64,000 bases of DNA from assembly GCF_001431705.1 (NCBI RefSeq), contig NZ_LJWX01000001.1:620001-684000 (forward strand), written 5' to 3'. Position numbers and translations under genes: made by a program. The notes under the pieces are model-generated. The model saw only the letters and a program-made list of their open reading frames with translations, was not told the origin of the DNA and ran no database searches. The stretch comes from Ferrovum sp. JA12 (GTDB lineage Bacteria; Pseudomonadota; Gammaproteobacteria; Burkholderiales; Ferrovaceae). Shown one piece after another: positions 1-8,540 of this stretch (position 1 is its first letter; every line of letters starts with the position of its first letter).

Positions 1-1089
1 TTTGCCTTGTATGCGGCACATCTTCCGGGTGGGGGGAATAAAACATTAATTGGTTTGGCTATGGGGGCCTATGGATTAACCCAGGCTCTATTACAAATTC
101 CCTTTGGTTGGCTATCTGACCGCATTGGACGAAAGCCAGTCATTATGGGCGGGTTATTGATTTTTGCTGTGGGCAGTTTTGTGGCGGCCGGCGCTCACAG
201 TATTGAAGGGATTATTATTGGGCGCATGATTCAAGGGGCCGGGGCAATTTCTTCGGCGATTATCGCCATGACCGCAGATTTAACTCGAATTGAGCAGCGT
301 ACAAAAGCCATGGCTATGATAGGAGTCACCATTGGCCTCACTTTTAGCGGTTCAATGATTTTAGCGCCGGTATTAGAGCCACAAATTGGGGTTCCGGGAA
401 TTTTTGCCATGACGGGAGTGTTGGCTTTATTTGCCATTGTCATGGTGCGTTGGGTGACCCCGAATCCACAACATCGCATCCCGGCTCGTGGCACTTGGGA
501 GAGCATCAAAACAGTCTTAACTCACAGTGAGTTATTGCGCTTGGATTGGGGGATTTTTGTGTTACACGGCTCATTGATGGCCATGTTTGTAGTTCTTCCC
601 CAAGCTCTTGTGCAAACCGGCTTTCAGGCTGTAGAGCACTGGAAGCTCTATTTGCCCGTAATGATTGGCTCTTTTGTTTTGATGATTCCAGGAGTGGCGC
701 TGTCCCATGGTAAGCACCGTAAAACAGTCTTTTTGACAGCGATTGCGGTATTATTGATGGCTGAGGTGATATTGTGGGTGGGTATGCATAGCTTTTATGG
801 CCTGGTGACAGCATTGTTTGTGTTTTTTACGGGTTTTAATATGTTAGAGGCAAGCTTACCTTCATTTATTACCACCATTGCTCCACCCGATATCAAGGGG
901 GCAGCATCGGGGGTATACAGTTCAATTCAGTTTATGGGGACATTTGTTGGGGCCTCGGTGGCAGGTCTGCTGGCCAAAGAGTTTGGCCCCTCAAGCGTCC
1001 CTTTGTTTTGCGTTATATTAATGTTGACTTGGTTAATTGTGGCGTTGCCCATGAAAATTAAAGCCAGTCATGAATCAAGGGAGAAGTAG
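1..1089 (+). CDS. MFS transporter, 5' truncated by window edge
   Basis: The reading frame is already open at base 1, so the true start lies upstream and only about 362 C-terminal residues are present. The protein is a polytopic inner-membrane major facilitator. The classical MFS loop 2-3 signature is visible near the start (GWLSDRIGRKPVI), followed by alternating hydrophobic helices to the end. It ends four bases before the ssb start, so the two are probably co-transcribed. In many betaproteobacteria an MFS gene of this kind sits next to ssb. Substrate cannot be told from sequence; drug or sugar efflux are both possible. Confidence 0.85.
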   Translation, partial: FALYAAHLPGGGNKTLIGLAMGAYGLTQALLQIPFGWLSDRIGRKPVIMGGLLIFAVGSFVAAGAHSIEGIIIGRMIQGAGAISSAIIAMTADLTRIEQRTKAMAMIGVTIGLTFSGSMILAPVLEPQIGVPGIFAMTGVLALFAIVMVRWVTPNPQHRIPARGTWESIKTVLTHSELLRLDWGIFVLHGSLMAMFVVLPQALVQTGFQAVEHWKLYLPVMIGSFVLMIPGVALSHGKHRKTVFLTAIAVLLMAEVILWVGMHSFYGLVTALFVFFTGFNMLEASLPSFITTIAPPDIKGAASGVYSSIQFMGTFVGASVAGLLAKEFGPSSVPLFCVILMLTWLIVALPMKIKASHESREK

Positions 1090-1092
1090 AGT

Positions 1093-1548
1093 ATGGCATC
1101 GGTAAATAAAGTGATTTTAGTGGGTAATTTAGGCCGCGACCCTGAGGTGCGTTATTCCTCTGATGGCGCTGCCATTGCCAATATTAGTGTGGCCACTACG
1201 GATGTATGGAAAGATAAAAGCGGCGAAAAACAAGAAAAAACCGAGTGGCACCGGGTAGCATTCTTTGGGCGTTTAGCAGAAATTGCAGGAGAATATTTAA
1301 AAAAGGGTTCGCAAGTGTATTTAGAAGGACGTTTGCAAACCCGTAAGTGGCAAGATAAAGAAGGCCAGGAGCGCTATACCACTGAGGTGATTGCGGACCG
1401 TATGCAAATGTTGGGTGGGCGCTCTATGGCAGGGGGTAGCAGTGAGCCTCCGATGGATATGCAATCTGAGCATCCCAGCCCGGCCTCAGGGGGAACTACT
1501 AAAGCTGCCACTAAGTTTGATGATTTTGCGGACGATATCCCTTTCTGA
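1093..1548 (+). CDS. ssb: Single-stranded DNA-binding protein
   Basis: SSB coats single-stranded DNA during replication, repair and recombination. The first ~110 residues form the OB fold, beginning with the typical [18 protein letters not shown] and containing the [21 protein letters not shown] strand region in two parts. A Ser/Gly/Pro-rich linker follows, then the acidic partner-binding tip ending DDIPF. At 151 residues it is normal for the bacterial homotetrameric type. It follows the MFS gene closely and is followed by a strong intrinsic terminator. Confidence 0.97.
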   Translation: MASVNKVILVGNLGRDPEVRYSSDGAAIANISVATTDVWKDKSGEKQEKTEWHRVAFFGRLAEIAGEYLKKGSQVYLEGRLQTRKWQDKEGQERYTTEVIADRMQMLGGRSMAGGSSEPPMDMQSEHPSPASGGTTKAATKFDDFADDIPF

Positions 1549-1581
1549 CCCCCAACGTAATAGTTAAGTCATCTTATTTGA

Positions 1582-1618
1582 CCCCTTGTAAGACGGCGTT
1601 TTACAAGGGGTTTTTATT
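1582..1618 (+). terminator. Intrinsic terminator after ssb
   Basis: The stem CCCCTTGTAA pairs with TTACAAGGGG around a short loop and is followed by TTTTTATTTT. The T-rich tail is on the plus strand only, so it should stop ssb transcripts rather than the exbD transcript coming from the other side. Confidence 0.85.
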
Positions 1619-1659
1619 TTCAACGATCGCCGTGGAATACTGCATGAAAAACTCTTAAT

Positions 1660-2064
1660 TTAGGGTGTGTCATCAATACCTATTTTAGAAATTTTCAGGT
1701 TTTGTGCCAGGGCTAGGATATGCGCAAGGTTTGTAAAGGGCGAATCACCACTGGGTTTGATATGTATTTCTGGTGGGTTGGAGGATTTTGAAAGACTTAA
1801 TAATTGCTGATCTAAAGCATCTTGGGTAACCGGTCGTTGATTCACTTTGTACTGCCCTGATGCATTAATGGTGATGGTCATGATAGGGGCTGTTATGGTG
1901 CGACTACTGACCATGTTGTGTGGAGTACTCATATTAATCGAATGCAATTGGACTGGAATGGTAATAATTAACATAATCAGCAACACCAACATTACATCAA
2001 TCAATGGTGTGGTATTGATGGCGATTAATGGCGCAGCTTCATTGTCTTTTAATCGAATAGTCAT
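1660..2064 (-). CDS. exbD: ExbD/TolR-family protein, second tandem copy
   Basis: ExbD is the small proton-channel subunit of the TonB motor. This 134-residue protein has one N-terminal membrane helix with the family signature INTTPLIDVMLVLLIM near residues 16-31, including the conserved membrane Asp, then a periplasmic domain. Its ATG overlaps the stop of the preceding exbD by four bases, showing translational coupling. It is the last gene of the tonB-exbB-exbD-exbD operon. Two tandem exbD genes in a TonB operon are also known from Xanthomonas. Because the copies differ clearly outside the helix, they are not a recent duplication. Confidence 0.88.
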   Translation of the reverse strand: MTIRLKDNEAAPLIAINTTPLIDVMLVLLIMLIITIPVQLHSINMSTPHNMVSSRTITAPIMTITINASGQYKVNQRPVTQDALDQQLLSLSKSSNPPEIHIKPSGDSPFTNLAHILALAQNLKISKIGIDDTP

Positions 2065-2480
2065 GATGACGAATGCACAGGTTCAGTAATGAATTCAATG
2101 GTGTTGATCCCCGCTTCATGGCATTGATGGAGTATTGGCGCAATAAAGTGGTAGGGAGTATTGGCGTCAGCGCGAATCAATATATGTACTGTTTTACCAT
2201 CTATGGTTTTAAGCTTTATCCCCAGCGCTTTCACGTCAATCCTTTGGTCTTGCCAATAGAGAGAACCTGTTTTAGTGATGGCTAAGTTAATATCCTGTGG
2301 TGCAATGATTTCCCGGGTGGTGGTCTCTTTAGGGAGCACTACTTGATGAGTATGGACGACCACCGGAATGGTGATTAAGAAAATAATCAGTAAAACCAAC
2401 ATGACATCCACTAAAGGGGTCGTGTTGATGCTGGCGATAATTTCCTCACCCTCTCCTGAATCCTTAAGATCAATGGCCAT
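2061..2480 (-). CDS. exbD: ExbD/TolR-family protein, first tandem copy
   Basis: This 139-residue inner-membrane protein has a short acidic cytoplasmic tail, the signature INTTPLVDVMLVLLI near residues 18-32 with the proton-carrying Asp, and a periplasmic ExbD domain. It begins 12 bases after exbB and overlaps the second exbD by four bases. With ExbB it should form the proton-driven stator complex that energises TonB. TolR is the alternative, but there is no tolA or tolB nearby and a TonB-like gene heads the operon, which favours ExbD. Confidence 0.88.
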   Translation of the reverse strand: MAIDLKDSGEGEEIIASINTTPLVDVMLVLLIIFLITIPVVVHTHQVVLPKETTTREIIAPQDINLAITKTGSLYWQDQRIDVKALGIKLKTIDGKTVHILIRADANTPYHFIAPILHQCHEAGINTIEFITEPVHSSS

Positions 2481-2492
2481 AGATAATTCGTC

Positions 2493-3269
2493 TTAACGTT
2501 GTGGGGTTCTGCCGCCTAACAAGACTTTTTCTAAATCGTTGGCAAAACCGTGAAGCGCTGTCATGGCGTTTTTATTACGTCTTAAAAGCCAGTTATAAAT
2601 GAGTACCGCAGGCACTGCCACCGCAAGACCGATAGCAGTCATAATGAGAGCCTCTCCTACGGGACCTGCCACTTTATCAATGGAGGCTTGCCCTGAAATA
2701 CCGATGGCAGTCAGAGCGTGATAAATGCCCCATACCGTTCCAAATAAACCAATAAAGGGAGCCGTTGAGCCCACTGTTCCCAATAAAGCCAAACCAATTT
2801 GAAGGCGCGCTTGAACTTGATCAAAGGCTTGGTTTAAATTATTTTCCACCCAAGTATTTAAAGAAATATGTTGCGACAGTTGCCCCTGATACTCTTCCCT
2901 CGCTTGAATACCGGACTGAGCCAGAAAACGATAAGCCGAGTGAGGGGGTAATTGGTCTAAGACGCTCATATTTAATGGGCCTTGCCAAAAGGCGTTTTTC
3001 TCTTCAACGGAAGTGCGAAATAAACGTCTTTGCTCTAGGAGTTTTATCACTAACATATACCAACTGGCCACTGACATGATGAGTAGAATCACGAGGGTAC
3101 CTCGAGCAATGAGATCCCCATTTGCCCACAGTGCATCCAGCCCATAGGGATTACTCAGAGCGTTATTGTTTGAGGGAGATATCTCTGCACCAGAAGCCTT
3201 GAAACAACTGAGGGGCATAAGTAAATACACCAATCCCCGATTAAGGAAGAAAAAAACGTTACGTTGCAT
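2493..3269 (-). CDS. exbB: ExbB/TolQ/MotA-family proton channel protein
   Basis: ExbB forms the pentameric channel scaffold of the TonB motor. The 258-residue protein has an N-terminal hydrophobic segment that may be a signal sequence, a membrane helix near residues 58-80 (VILLIMSVASWYMLVIK), and the paired C-terminal helices with the conserved GTVGSTAPFIGLFGTVWGI at about 163-181 and the IGLAVAVPAVLIYN helix near 213-226. It starts 19 bases downstream of the in-frame stop that tonB would use if its frame were restored, and is preceded by AAAGG. The operon context supports ExbB over TolQ. Confidence 0.88.
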   Translation of the reverse strand: MQRNVFFFLNRGLVYLLMPLSCFKASGAEISPSNNNALSNPYGLDALWANGDLIARGTLVILLIMSVASWYMLVIKLLEQRRLFRTSVEEKNAFWQGPLNMSVLDQLPPHSAYRFLAQSGIQAREEYQGQLSQHISLNTWVENNLNQAFDQVQARLQIGLALLGTVGSTAPFIGLFGTVWGIYHALTAIGISGQASIDKVAGPVGEALIMTAIGLAVAVPAVLIYNWLLRRNKNAMTALHGFANDLEKVLLGGRTPQR

Positions 3270-3288
3270 GTTGACCTTTTCTACTTAA

Positions 3289-3947
3289 TTATTGATTAAG
3301 ACGCCATACATAGGGAATAGTTACCCTTATAGCGATAGCTTTACCATTCTCCGTGGCGGGAGTAAAACGGCATTGGCTCAAAGCGCTTAGCGCCGCTTCA
3401 TCAAGGGCACTGGAACCACTTGATTGTAACACTTTACTGAGTTCCACTTGCCCTGCTTGGTTAATTAAAAAACTCAGTAATACGACACCTTCTTCACCGT
3501 TACGTCTTGCTGAAGCGGGATAATTAGGGGGGGGGGGCAGGGATAGTGAGTATCAATGCTGGGGGCCTGTTTGACTGAGCTTGTACTAGGTGCTTTAGTG
3601 GGTGATTGAGTGGGGGTATTAGTACTCTCTTTTACAGCGGCTTTGGCTGGTGAAGTGGGTAGTGTTACCGGAGCATGAATGGGTGGTTTGGATAGGGGTT
3701 CTTTAATGGGTGTTGTACTGATTAATGGTTTAGACGGAGCGCTATGTTTAAGAATATTAAGATTAATACTTTGAGCGCTATTGTTGCGGGACGAAAAAAC
3801 AAGTGTCTCTACCATAATGGAATGATGACGAAGCGTTAAATGCTTAGTTTGCTTTATCAAACCATAGAGTATCAAGGCATGTAGTAACAGGACCACCAAT
3901 AAAGCAGTGTTTTTTTGATAGGGTGAGAGGGTGTTGTGGGCAATCAT
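3289..3947 (-). pseudogene. tonB: TonB-like energy transducer, out of frame at a C11 tract
   Basis: The first frame gives 157 residues: a short cytoplasmic N-terminus, one membrane helix (residues ~14-30), and a Pro/Thr/Ser/Lys-rich periplasmic spacer. It reaches an 11-base C tract at 3527-3537 and stops at 3474. Just past the tract, a different frame encodes a complete TonB C-terminal domain of about 75 residues, beginning NYPASARRNGEEGVVLLSF, containing LDEAALSALSQCRFTPA, and ending at a stop at 3289-3291. A tract of 12 or 9 C would join both parts into one protein of roughly 218-219 residues. TonB carries proton-motive energy to outer-membrane receptors, so the frame as read lacks the receptor-binding domain. 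It may be phase variable, a true pseudogene, or a base-count error in the assembly. Confidence 0.85.
3527..3537 (-). repeat. C11 homopolymer tract inside tonB
   Basis: Eleven consecutive G on the plus strand (C on the coding strand) sit exactly at the junction between the two reading frames of tonB. It is the longest C/G run I noticed in the window. Such tracts are classical sites of slipped-strand mispairing and are also prone to sequencing miscounts. Confidence 0.95.
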
Positions 3948-3973
3948 CGTGGCATTTCTATCAATAAAGTTCT

Positions 3974-4007
3974 ATTATAGCGAGTTGTTACGGGATATAA
4001 ACATCCC
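3974..4007 (-). promoter_or_regulatory. Possible tonB promoter with small palindrome
   Basis: Reading on the minus strand, a perfect TATAAT (3974-3979) lies 26 bases upstream of the tonB ATG. Just upstream of it is the inverted repeat GGGAT-ATAAAC-ATCCC (3992-4007). No good -35 hexamer is seen, and the palindrome overlaps where it would be, so an activator or repressor site is conceivable. No Fur box was recognised. Confidence 0.35.
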
Positions 4008-4082
4008 AATAAAGAATGGGTGAGCTATGTGAACCCATAAAAATTTATTTTTCTTAATGATGGGTAGGCGATATTAACATCT

Positions 4083-5660
4083 ATGGATATTCAATTAATT
4101 AATCAGACGCCGCTATGGAATCGCTTAGAAGCGACTCTCCAACAGCCCCACTACTCCCTACCCCATCTTTTTAGAAGTCATCAAGAGCGTATTTCAAGCT
4201 ATCAGTTCAGTGTCTTAGGCATAACGCTTAACTATGCTTATCAGGCCCTCGATCAATCTTTGTTAGGCCAACTGATGGCGTTACTTAATGAGGTGGGCTT
4301 TGACATGGCGCGGCAACGGTTATTTGCCGGTGAAAAAATGAATTTTACTGAGGAGCGTGGAGCGCTACACATGGCTTTAAGGTGCGGTGAACCTAACAGC
4401 CCCACTTGGCCTGATTCTATTCAGCGTGAGATAGATTGTGAGCTGCAGCGTTTAGAGACGTTAACCAAACAGTTTCAAGGAGGAGTGTTGAAGGGGTTCT
4501 CTGGAGACACTCTTAACACAGTGGTAAACCTTGGTATTGGCGGATCAGATCTGGGTCCTAAAATGGTAGTCAAAGCCCTAGAGCCTTATCAGCATTACAC
4601 CAAGGCAACCCATTTTTTAGCCAATCCTGATCCTTGGGCCCTACAACAATTGTTAAGCCAACTTCATGCCCCTCAGAGCTTATTTATTCTTTCCTCAAAA
4701 TCCTTAAGTACCCTTGAGACGCTTGAAAACTATTACTCCATTGTGGATTGGCTAAAGGCACAGGGCTGTACCGACGAAGATTTAGAAAAACACTTTGTGG
4801 TAGTCACCTCCGCTCAAGATACAGCCCGTGAAATGGGTTTTTCTGAACAGCGTTTGTTTGCAATGTGGGACCATATTGGCGGCAGGTATTCTCTGTGGTC
4901 AGCCATCGGTCTGTCCATTGCTTTAACCTATGGCTGGCCCGTATTTAAAGAGCTTTTGGCAGGCGCTAGCGCTATGGATTGGCATTTTAAACATGCGCCA
5001 GCAGAGCAGAATTTACCTGTTATGCTCGCCCTATTAGGCGTGTTAAATCGTAATTTCTTACATAAAGATGCCCATTTAATGGCCATTTACGATGGCCGTT
5101 TGAGTTATTTCACGGAGTTTATCCAGCAGCTTGATATGGAATCCAATGGCAAGCATGTCAATCAATTAGGTCAAAGCATAGATTATGGGACGAGTCCTTT
5201 GGTGTGGGGGGGGCTAGGTATTAATGGGCAACATGCCTATTACCAAGCAGTCCACCAGGGGCGACTGAACACGACTGTAGACTTTATTGCAGTGCGATCT
5301 GACAGAGATGACTCACTACCGCGTTTTGATCAACATCAGACACTTATCCATAGAAGCATGATGGCCCAGGCGCAAGCCATGGCTCTTGGCCGCGATGAGG
5401 CGACGACCCGGCAGCGCTTAATTAAGGAAGGCTATAGTGAACCACAGTTGTCTCGCTTAGTCCCTCACCGCTGTTTTGAAGGAGGGACCACCAGTAATCT
5501 CATTTGGCTGGATCAATTAAATGCTCACACGCTAGGGGCATTGATTGCCACCTATGAGCACAAGGTTTTTACGCAGTCTGTGATCTGGCAAATCAATCCC
5601 TTTGATCAGTGGGGTGTTGAACTTGGTAAAACCTTACTCAGTGATTTATCGGCGCGCTAG
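4083..5660 (+). CDS. pgi: Glucose-6-phosphate isomerase
   Basis: This cytosolic enzyme interconverts glucose 6-phosphate and fructose 6-phosphate. The 525-residue protein shows the PGI signatures in order: GIGGSDLGPK (151-160), GGRYSLWSAIGLSIAL (~260-275), the catalytic Glu region QLDMESNGKHV (~340), GGTTSNLIW (~470), and the C-terminal FDQWGVELGK with the catalytic Lys. Length is normal for the bacterial type. It is a single gene between the divergent tonB operon and the convergent aspS. An eight-G run at 5206-5213 is in frame and encodes part of VWGGLG. Confidence 0.97.
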   Translation: MDIQLINQTPLWNRLEATLQQPHYSLPHLFRSHQERISSYQFSVLGITLNYAYQALDQSLLGQLMALLNEVGFDMARQRLFAGEKMNFTEERGALHMALRCGEPNSPTWPDSIQREIDCELQRLETLTKQFQGGVLKGFSGDTLNTVVNLGIGGSDLGPKMVVKALEPYQHYTKATHFLANPDPWALQQLLSQLHAPQSLFILSSKSLSTLETLENYYSIVDWLKAQGCTDEDLEKHFVVVTSAQDTAREMGFSEQRLFAMWDHIGGRYSLWSAIGLSIALTYGWPVFKELLAGASAMDWHFKHAPAEQNLPVMLALLGVLNRNFLHKDAHLMAIYDGRLSYFTEFIQQLDMESNGKHVNQLGQSIDYGTSPLVWGGLGINGQHAYYQAVHQGRLNTTVDFIAVRSDRDDSLPRFDQHQTLIHRSMMAQAQAMALGRDEATTRQRLIKEGYSEPQLSRLVPHRCFEGGTTSNLIWLDQLNAHTLGALIATYEHKVFTQSVIWQINPFDQWGVELGKTLLSDLSAR

Positions 5661-5697
5661 ACTTACCCGTGGCGCACCGATCCCAACTCGTCGACAA

Positions 5698-7461
5698 TTA
5701 ACGTAATTTAATATGCAGTTCTCTGAGTTGTTTTTCATCCACTACACTGGGTGCTTGCGTTAATAAACATTGTGCCCGTTGTGTTTTAGGAAAGGCAATC
5801 ACATCGCGAATTTGTTCGGCTCCCGTCATCATAGCGGTTAATCGATCAAAACCAAAAGCAATGCCACCATGGGGTGGTGCGCCATATTGGAGTGCTTTTA
5901 ATAGAAAGCCAAATTTACTTTGCGCCTCCTCAGGGCCAATGTTTAAGGCACGAAATACCTTGGATTGCACTTCTTCGCGGTGAATTCTCACGGATCCACC
6001 ACCGATCTCCCAGCCGTTTAATACCACATCATAGGCCTTAGCTACTGCTTGACTGGGGTCTGAGGTAAGAAAGTCCTCATGACCATCTTTGGGGGCGGTA
6101 AAGGGGTGATGTAGGGCGACCCAGCGGTTTTCTTCCTCATCAAATTCAAACATGGGGAAATCCACTACCCATAAGGGTTGCCATCCCCCTTGAGAAAACC
6201 CTCTTTCATGGCCTATTTTGAGGCGTAGCGCACCCATGGCATCATTCACCACTTTAGTGCGGTCGGCGCCAAAGAAAATGAGATCACCATTGTTAGCACC
6301 GGTACGGCTGATGATTTCTTGTAATACATCAGTGGTAAGAAATTTAATTATCGGGGACTGTAAGCCCGTTTCATTGAGTGCTGATTTATCGTTGACCTTA
6401 ATGTAAGCCAAGCCCTTTGCTCCATAAATACTGACAAACTGCGTGTAGTCGTCAATTTCTTTACGAGAAAGGGTTGCTCCGCCTGGAATATTGAGCGCCA
6501 CGACGCGACCATCTTTGAGATCAGCGGCAGCACGGAAAACCTTGAAATCCACCTGCTTCATCAAGTCCGTGAGTTCGGTAAACTCCAAGGGGATACGTAA
6601 ATCAGGTTTGTCGGAGCCAAAGCGGTGCATGGCCTCATGCCAACTCATGCGTGGGAAGGGATTGGGTAAATCTACTTGGATGGTTTCATGAAACAAGTGT
6701 TGAACCAAGCCTTCCATCAGCGTCATGATTTCTTCTTCGTTTAGAAAGGAGGTCTCAATATCCACCTGTGTGAATTCAGGTTGTCGATCAGCACGCAAGT
6801 CTTCATCTCTAAAGCACTTGGTAATTTGATAATAGCGATCAAAGCCCGATACCATTAATAATTGTTTAAATAATTGAGGTGACTGGGGGAGGGCAAAGAA
6901 CTGACCGTCATGAATACGGCTTGGAACCAAATAATCACGGGCTCCCTCAGGAGTGGATTTGGTGAGCATGGGGGTTTCAATATCAATAAAACCCTGTTTA
7001 TCTAAATAGTGACGCATCGTCATGGCCGCACGATAACGTAGTTTAAAATTATGCTGCATCATGGGACGCCGTAAATCCAAGTAGCGATACTCTAAGCGTA
7101 CCGGCTCTGAAATGTAATCATCATCAATTTGGAATGGGGGTGGTAATGAGCTATTTAAAATGGTAATGCGCTCAGCCAGCAGTTCAATAGCCCCGCTTTT
7201 AAGGGAGCTATTAACGGTCCCCTCTGGGCGGCTGCGCACTTTGCCGGTAATGGCTAAGACAAATTCACTGCGAATCTCTTCGGCTTGTTTAAAGGCCGCT
7301 CCATTATCAGGGTCCACAACCACTTGCAATAGCCCCTCGCGATCACGCAGATCAATAAAAATCACTCCACCATGGTCGCGGCGACGATGGGTCCAGCCCT
7401 CAACAGTAATGGTTTGGTTAAGATATTGGTCGTCGATTAGACCACAATAATTAGTACGCAT
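5698..7461 (-). CDS. aspS: Aspartyl-tRNA synthetase
   Basis: This class II synthetase charges tRNA-Asp. The 587-residue protein has the N-terminal OB anticodon-binding domain ([20 protein letters not shown]), motif 2 [18 protein letters not shown] near 220-237, a bacterial GAD insertion domain in the middle, and motif 3 [13 protein letters not shown] near the C-terminus. It is the last gene of a minus-strand run FmdB-DUF502-aspS with a 22-base gap from the DUF502 gene. Many betaproteobacterial AspRS enzymes are non-discriminating (Asp/Asn), but this cannot be decided here. Confidence 0.97.
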   Translation of the reverse strand: MRTNYCGLIDDQYLNQTITVEGWTHRRRDHGGVIFIDLRDREGLLQVVVDPDNGAAFKQAEEIRSEFVLAITGKVRSRPEGTVNSSLKSGAIELLAERITILNSSLPPPFQIDDDYISEPVRLEYRYLDLRRPMMQHNFKLRYRAAMTMRHYLDKQGFIDIETPMLTKSTPEGARDYLVPSRIHDGQFFALPQSPQLFKQLLMVSGFDRYYQITKCFRDEDLRADRQPEFTQVDIETSFLNEEEIMTLMEGLVQHLFHETIQVDLPNPFPRMSWHEAMHRFGSDKPDLRIPLEFTELTDLMKQVDFKVFRAAADLKDGRVVALNIPGGATLSRKEIDDYTQFVSIYGAKGLAYIKVNDKSALNETGLQSPIIKFLTTDVLQEIISRTGANNGDLIFFGADRTKVVNDAMGALRLKIGHERGFSQGGWQPLWVVDFPMFEFDEEENRWVALHHPFTAPKDGHEDFLTSDPSQAVAKAYDVVLNGWEIGGGSVRIHREEVQSKVFRALNIGPEEAQSKFGFLLKALQYGAPPHGGIAFGFDRLTAMMTGAEQIRDVIAFPKTQRAQCLLTQAPSVVDEKQLRELHIKLR

Positions 7462-7483
7462 AGTATCTGTGTCTCAGAAGAAA

Positions 7484-8113
7484 TTAATTAGATGGATTAA
7501 TGGAATGGATAGCAGCTTTAGTGTGTGAGGTGGGATCCACAACGCCCATAGAAATAATGTATTTTAAGGCCATATCAACGCTCATATCCAGTTCAATGGT
7601 TTGACTTTTAGGGAGCATTAGAAAAAATCCCGAGGTGGGATTGGGCGTGGTGGGGACATAAACATTCACATGGGGTTCACTGAACTCTCTGGCGATGCTT
7701 TGGGTTGGGACGCCGGTTTGAAAGGCGATGGTCCAGACATCATTATGCGGGTAGCGCACTAGTAGCACTTGGCGAAAAGCTTGTCCCGAACTTGAAAACA
7801 AAGTATCACTGACTTGTTTAACACCCGAGTAAATACTTTTTACTAAAGGGATCTTACCTAGTATGTCATCTAGCATGTCAAGGAGTTTTCGACCCAGAAA
7901 GTTGGTGGCCACGGCGCCAGTTAAAATGACAATTAACAGTGCCACAAGCACACCAAGTCCTGGTATATGCAGCCCAACCAGGGTTTCAGGCCGCCATGCA
8001 ATGGGAAGAATATCAAAGATTTGATCAAGGCTCGTGATGACGAGACGCAACACCCAAACGGTAATGACCACGGGAATGAGAACCACAATACCAGTCAAAA
8101 AATAACGTTTCAT
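7484..8113 (-). CDS. DUF502 family membrane protein
   Basis: This 209-residue inner-membrane protein has two clear hydrophobic segments, near residues 5-28 (FLTGIVVLIPVVITVWVLRL) and 48-70 (GLHIPGLGVLVALLIVILTGAVA), followed by a soluble domain. The motif GRKLLDMLDDILGKIPLVKS and the VLLVRYPHNDVWTIAF segment are typical of DUF502. Function is unknown. Its ATG overlaps the last base of the FmdB-type gene, and it precedes aspS, an arrangement common in betaproteobacteria. No catalytic motif is recognisable. Confidence 0.88.
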   Translation of the reverse strand: MKRYFLTGIVVLIPVVITVWVLRLVITSLDQIFDILPIAWRPETLVGLHIPGLGVLVALLIVILTGAVATNFLGRKLLDMLDDILGKIPLVKSIYSGVKQVSDTLFSSSGQAFRQVLLVRYPHNDVWTIAFQTGVPTQSIAREFSEPHVNVYVPTTPNPTSGFFLMLPKSQTIELDMSVDMALKYIISMGVVDPTSHTKAAIHSINPSN

Positions 8114-8385
8114 TATGAATTATTATTACTGTTAGTATTGTTCGTGGCAGGAGCGCTGTCGGCGCTGGCCGTGCTTGGAGTGGCGCTGGTGGAACCACTT
8201 TTTTGACCACGAAAATCTGTCACATACCAACCTGAACCCTTGAGCTGAAAGCCCGCGGCGCTCACTTGTTTGGCCAAAGCCTCTTGGCCACAGTGTGGGC
8301 AAAGAGTTTTAGGTGGGTCTGACATTTTTTGCAGCATTTCACTGGCTTTGCCACAGGCTTGGCAACGATATTCATATAAAGGCAT
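8113..8385 (-). CDS. FmdB-type zinc ribbon protein
   Basis: The start at 8385 (MPLYEYRCQACG) is preferred because GGAGG lies seven bases upstream; a longer in-frame ATG at 8397 would overlap that ribosome-binding site. The ~90-residue protein has two CxxC pairs (CQAC and CPHC) forming a zinc ribbon of the FmdB/CxxC family, then the usual GFQLKGSGWYVTDF segment and a Ser/Ala/Asn-rich low-complexity tail. FmdB proteins are thought to be small regulatory or chaperone-like factors; the role is not established. It leads the DUF502-aspS run. Confidence 0.88.
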   Translation of the reverse strand: MPLYEYRCQACGKASEMLQKMSDPPKTLCPHCGQEALAKQVSAAGFQLKGSGWYVTDFRGQKSGSTSATPSTASADSAPATNNTNSNNNS

Positions 8386-8540
8386 TCTATCCTCCACAAC
8401 AGATCAATGATAGCATAGTTCCTTGTTATTCTTGAGCTCTACTCTTTAAAATGAGTCAAGTCACAGGGAACCCTGAACCATAAATAAGTTCTTATATTAG
8501 GTTTTTCAAGTTAAGTATTTTACGCTAAAGGAGTCGTTTA

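Noticed and set aside
3948-4082. Fur box upstream of tonB
   Set aside because: I found no convincing GATAATGATAATCATTATC-like sequence in this gap; only a short GGGAT/ATCCC palindrome is present.
5206-5213. G8 tract in pgi as a second phase-variation site
   Set aside because: It is in frame, the gene is intact, and the tract encodes the conserved family sequence VWGGLG.
7160-7450. Long open frames opposite aspS, carB and other large genes
   Set aside because: They are antisense to well-supported genes, have biased composition and show no family likeness or ribosome-binding sites.
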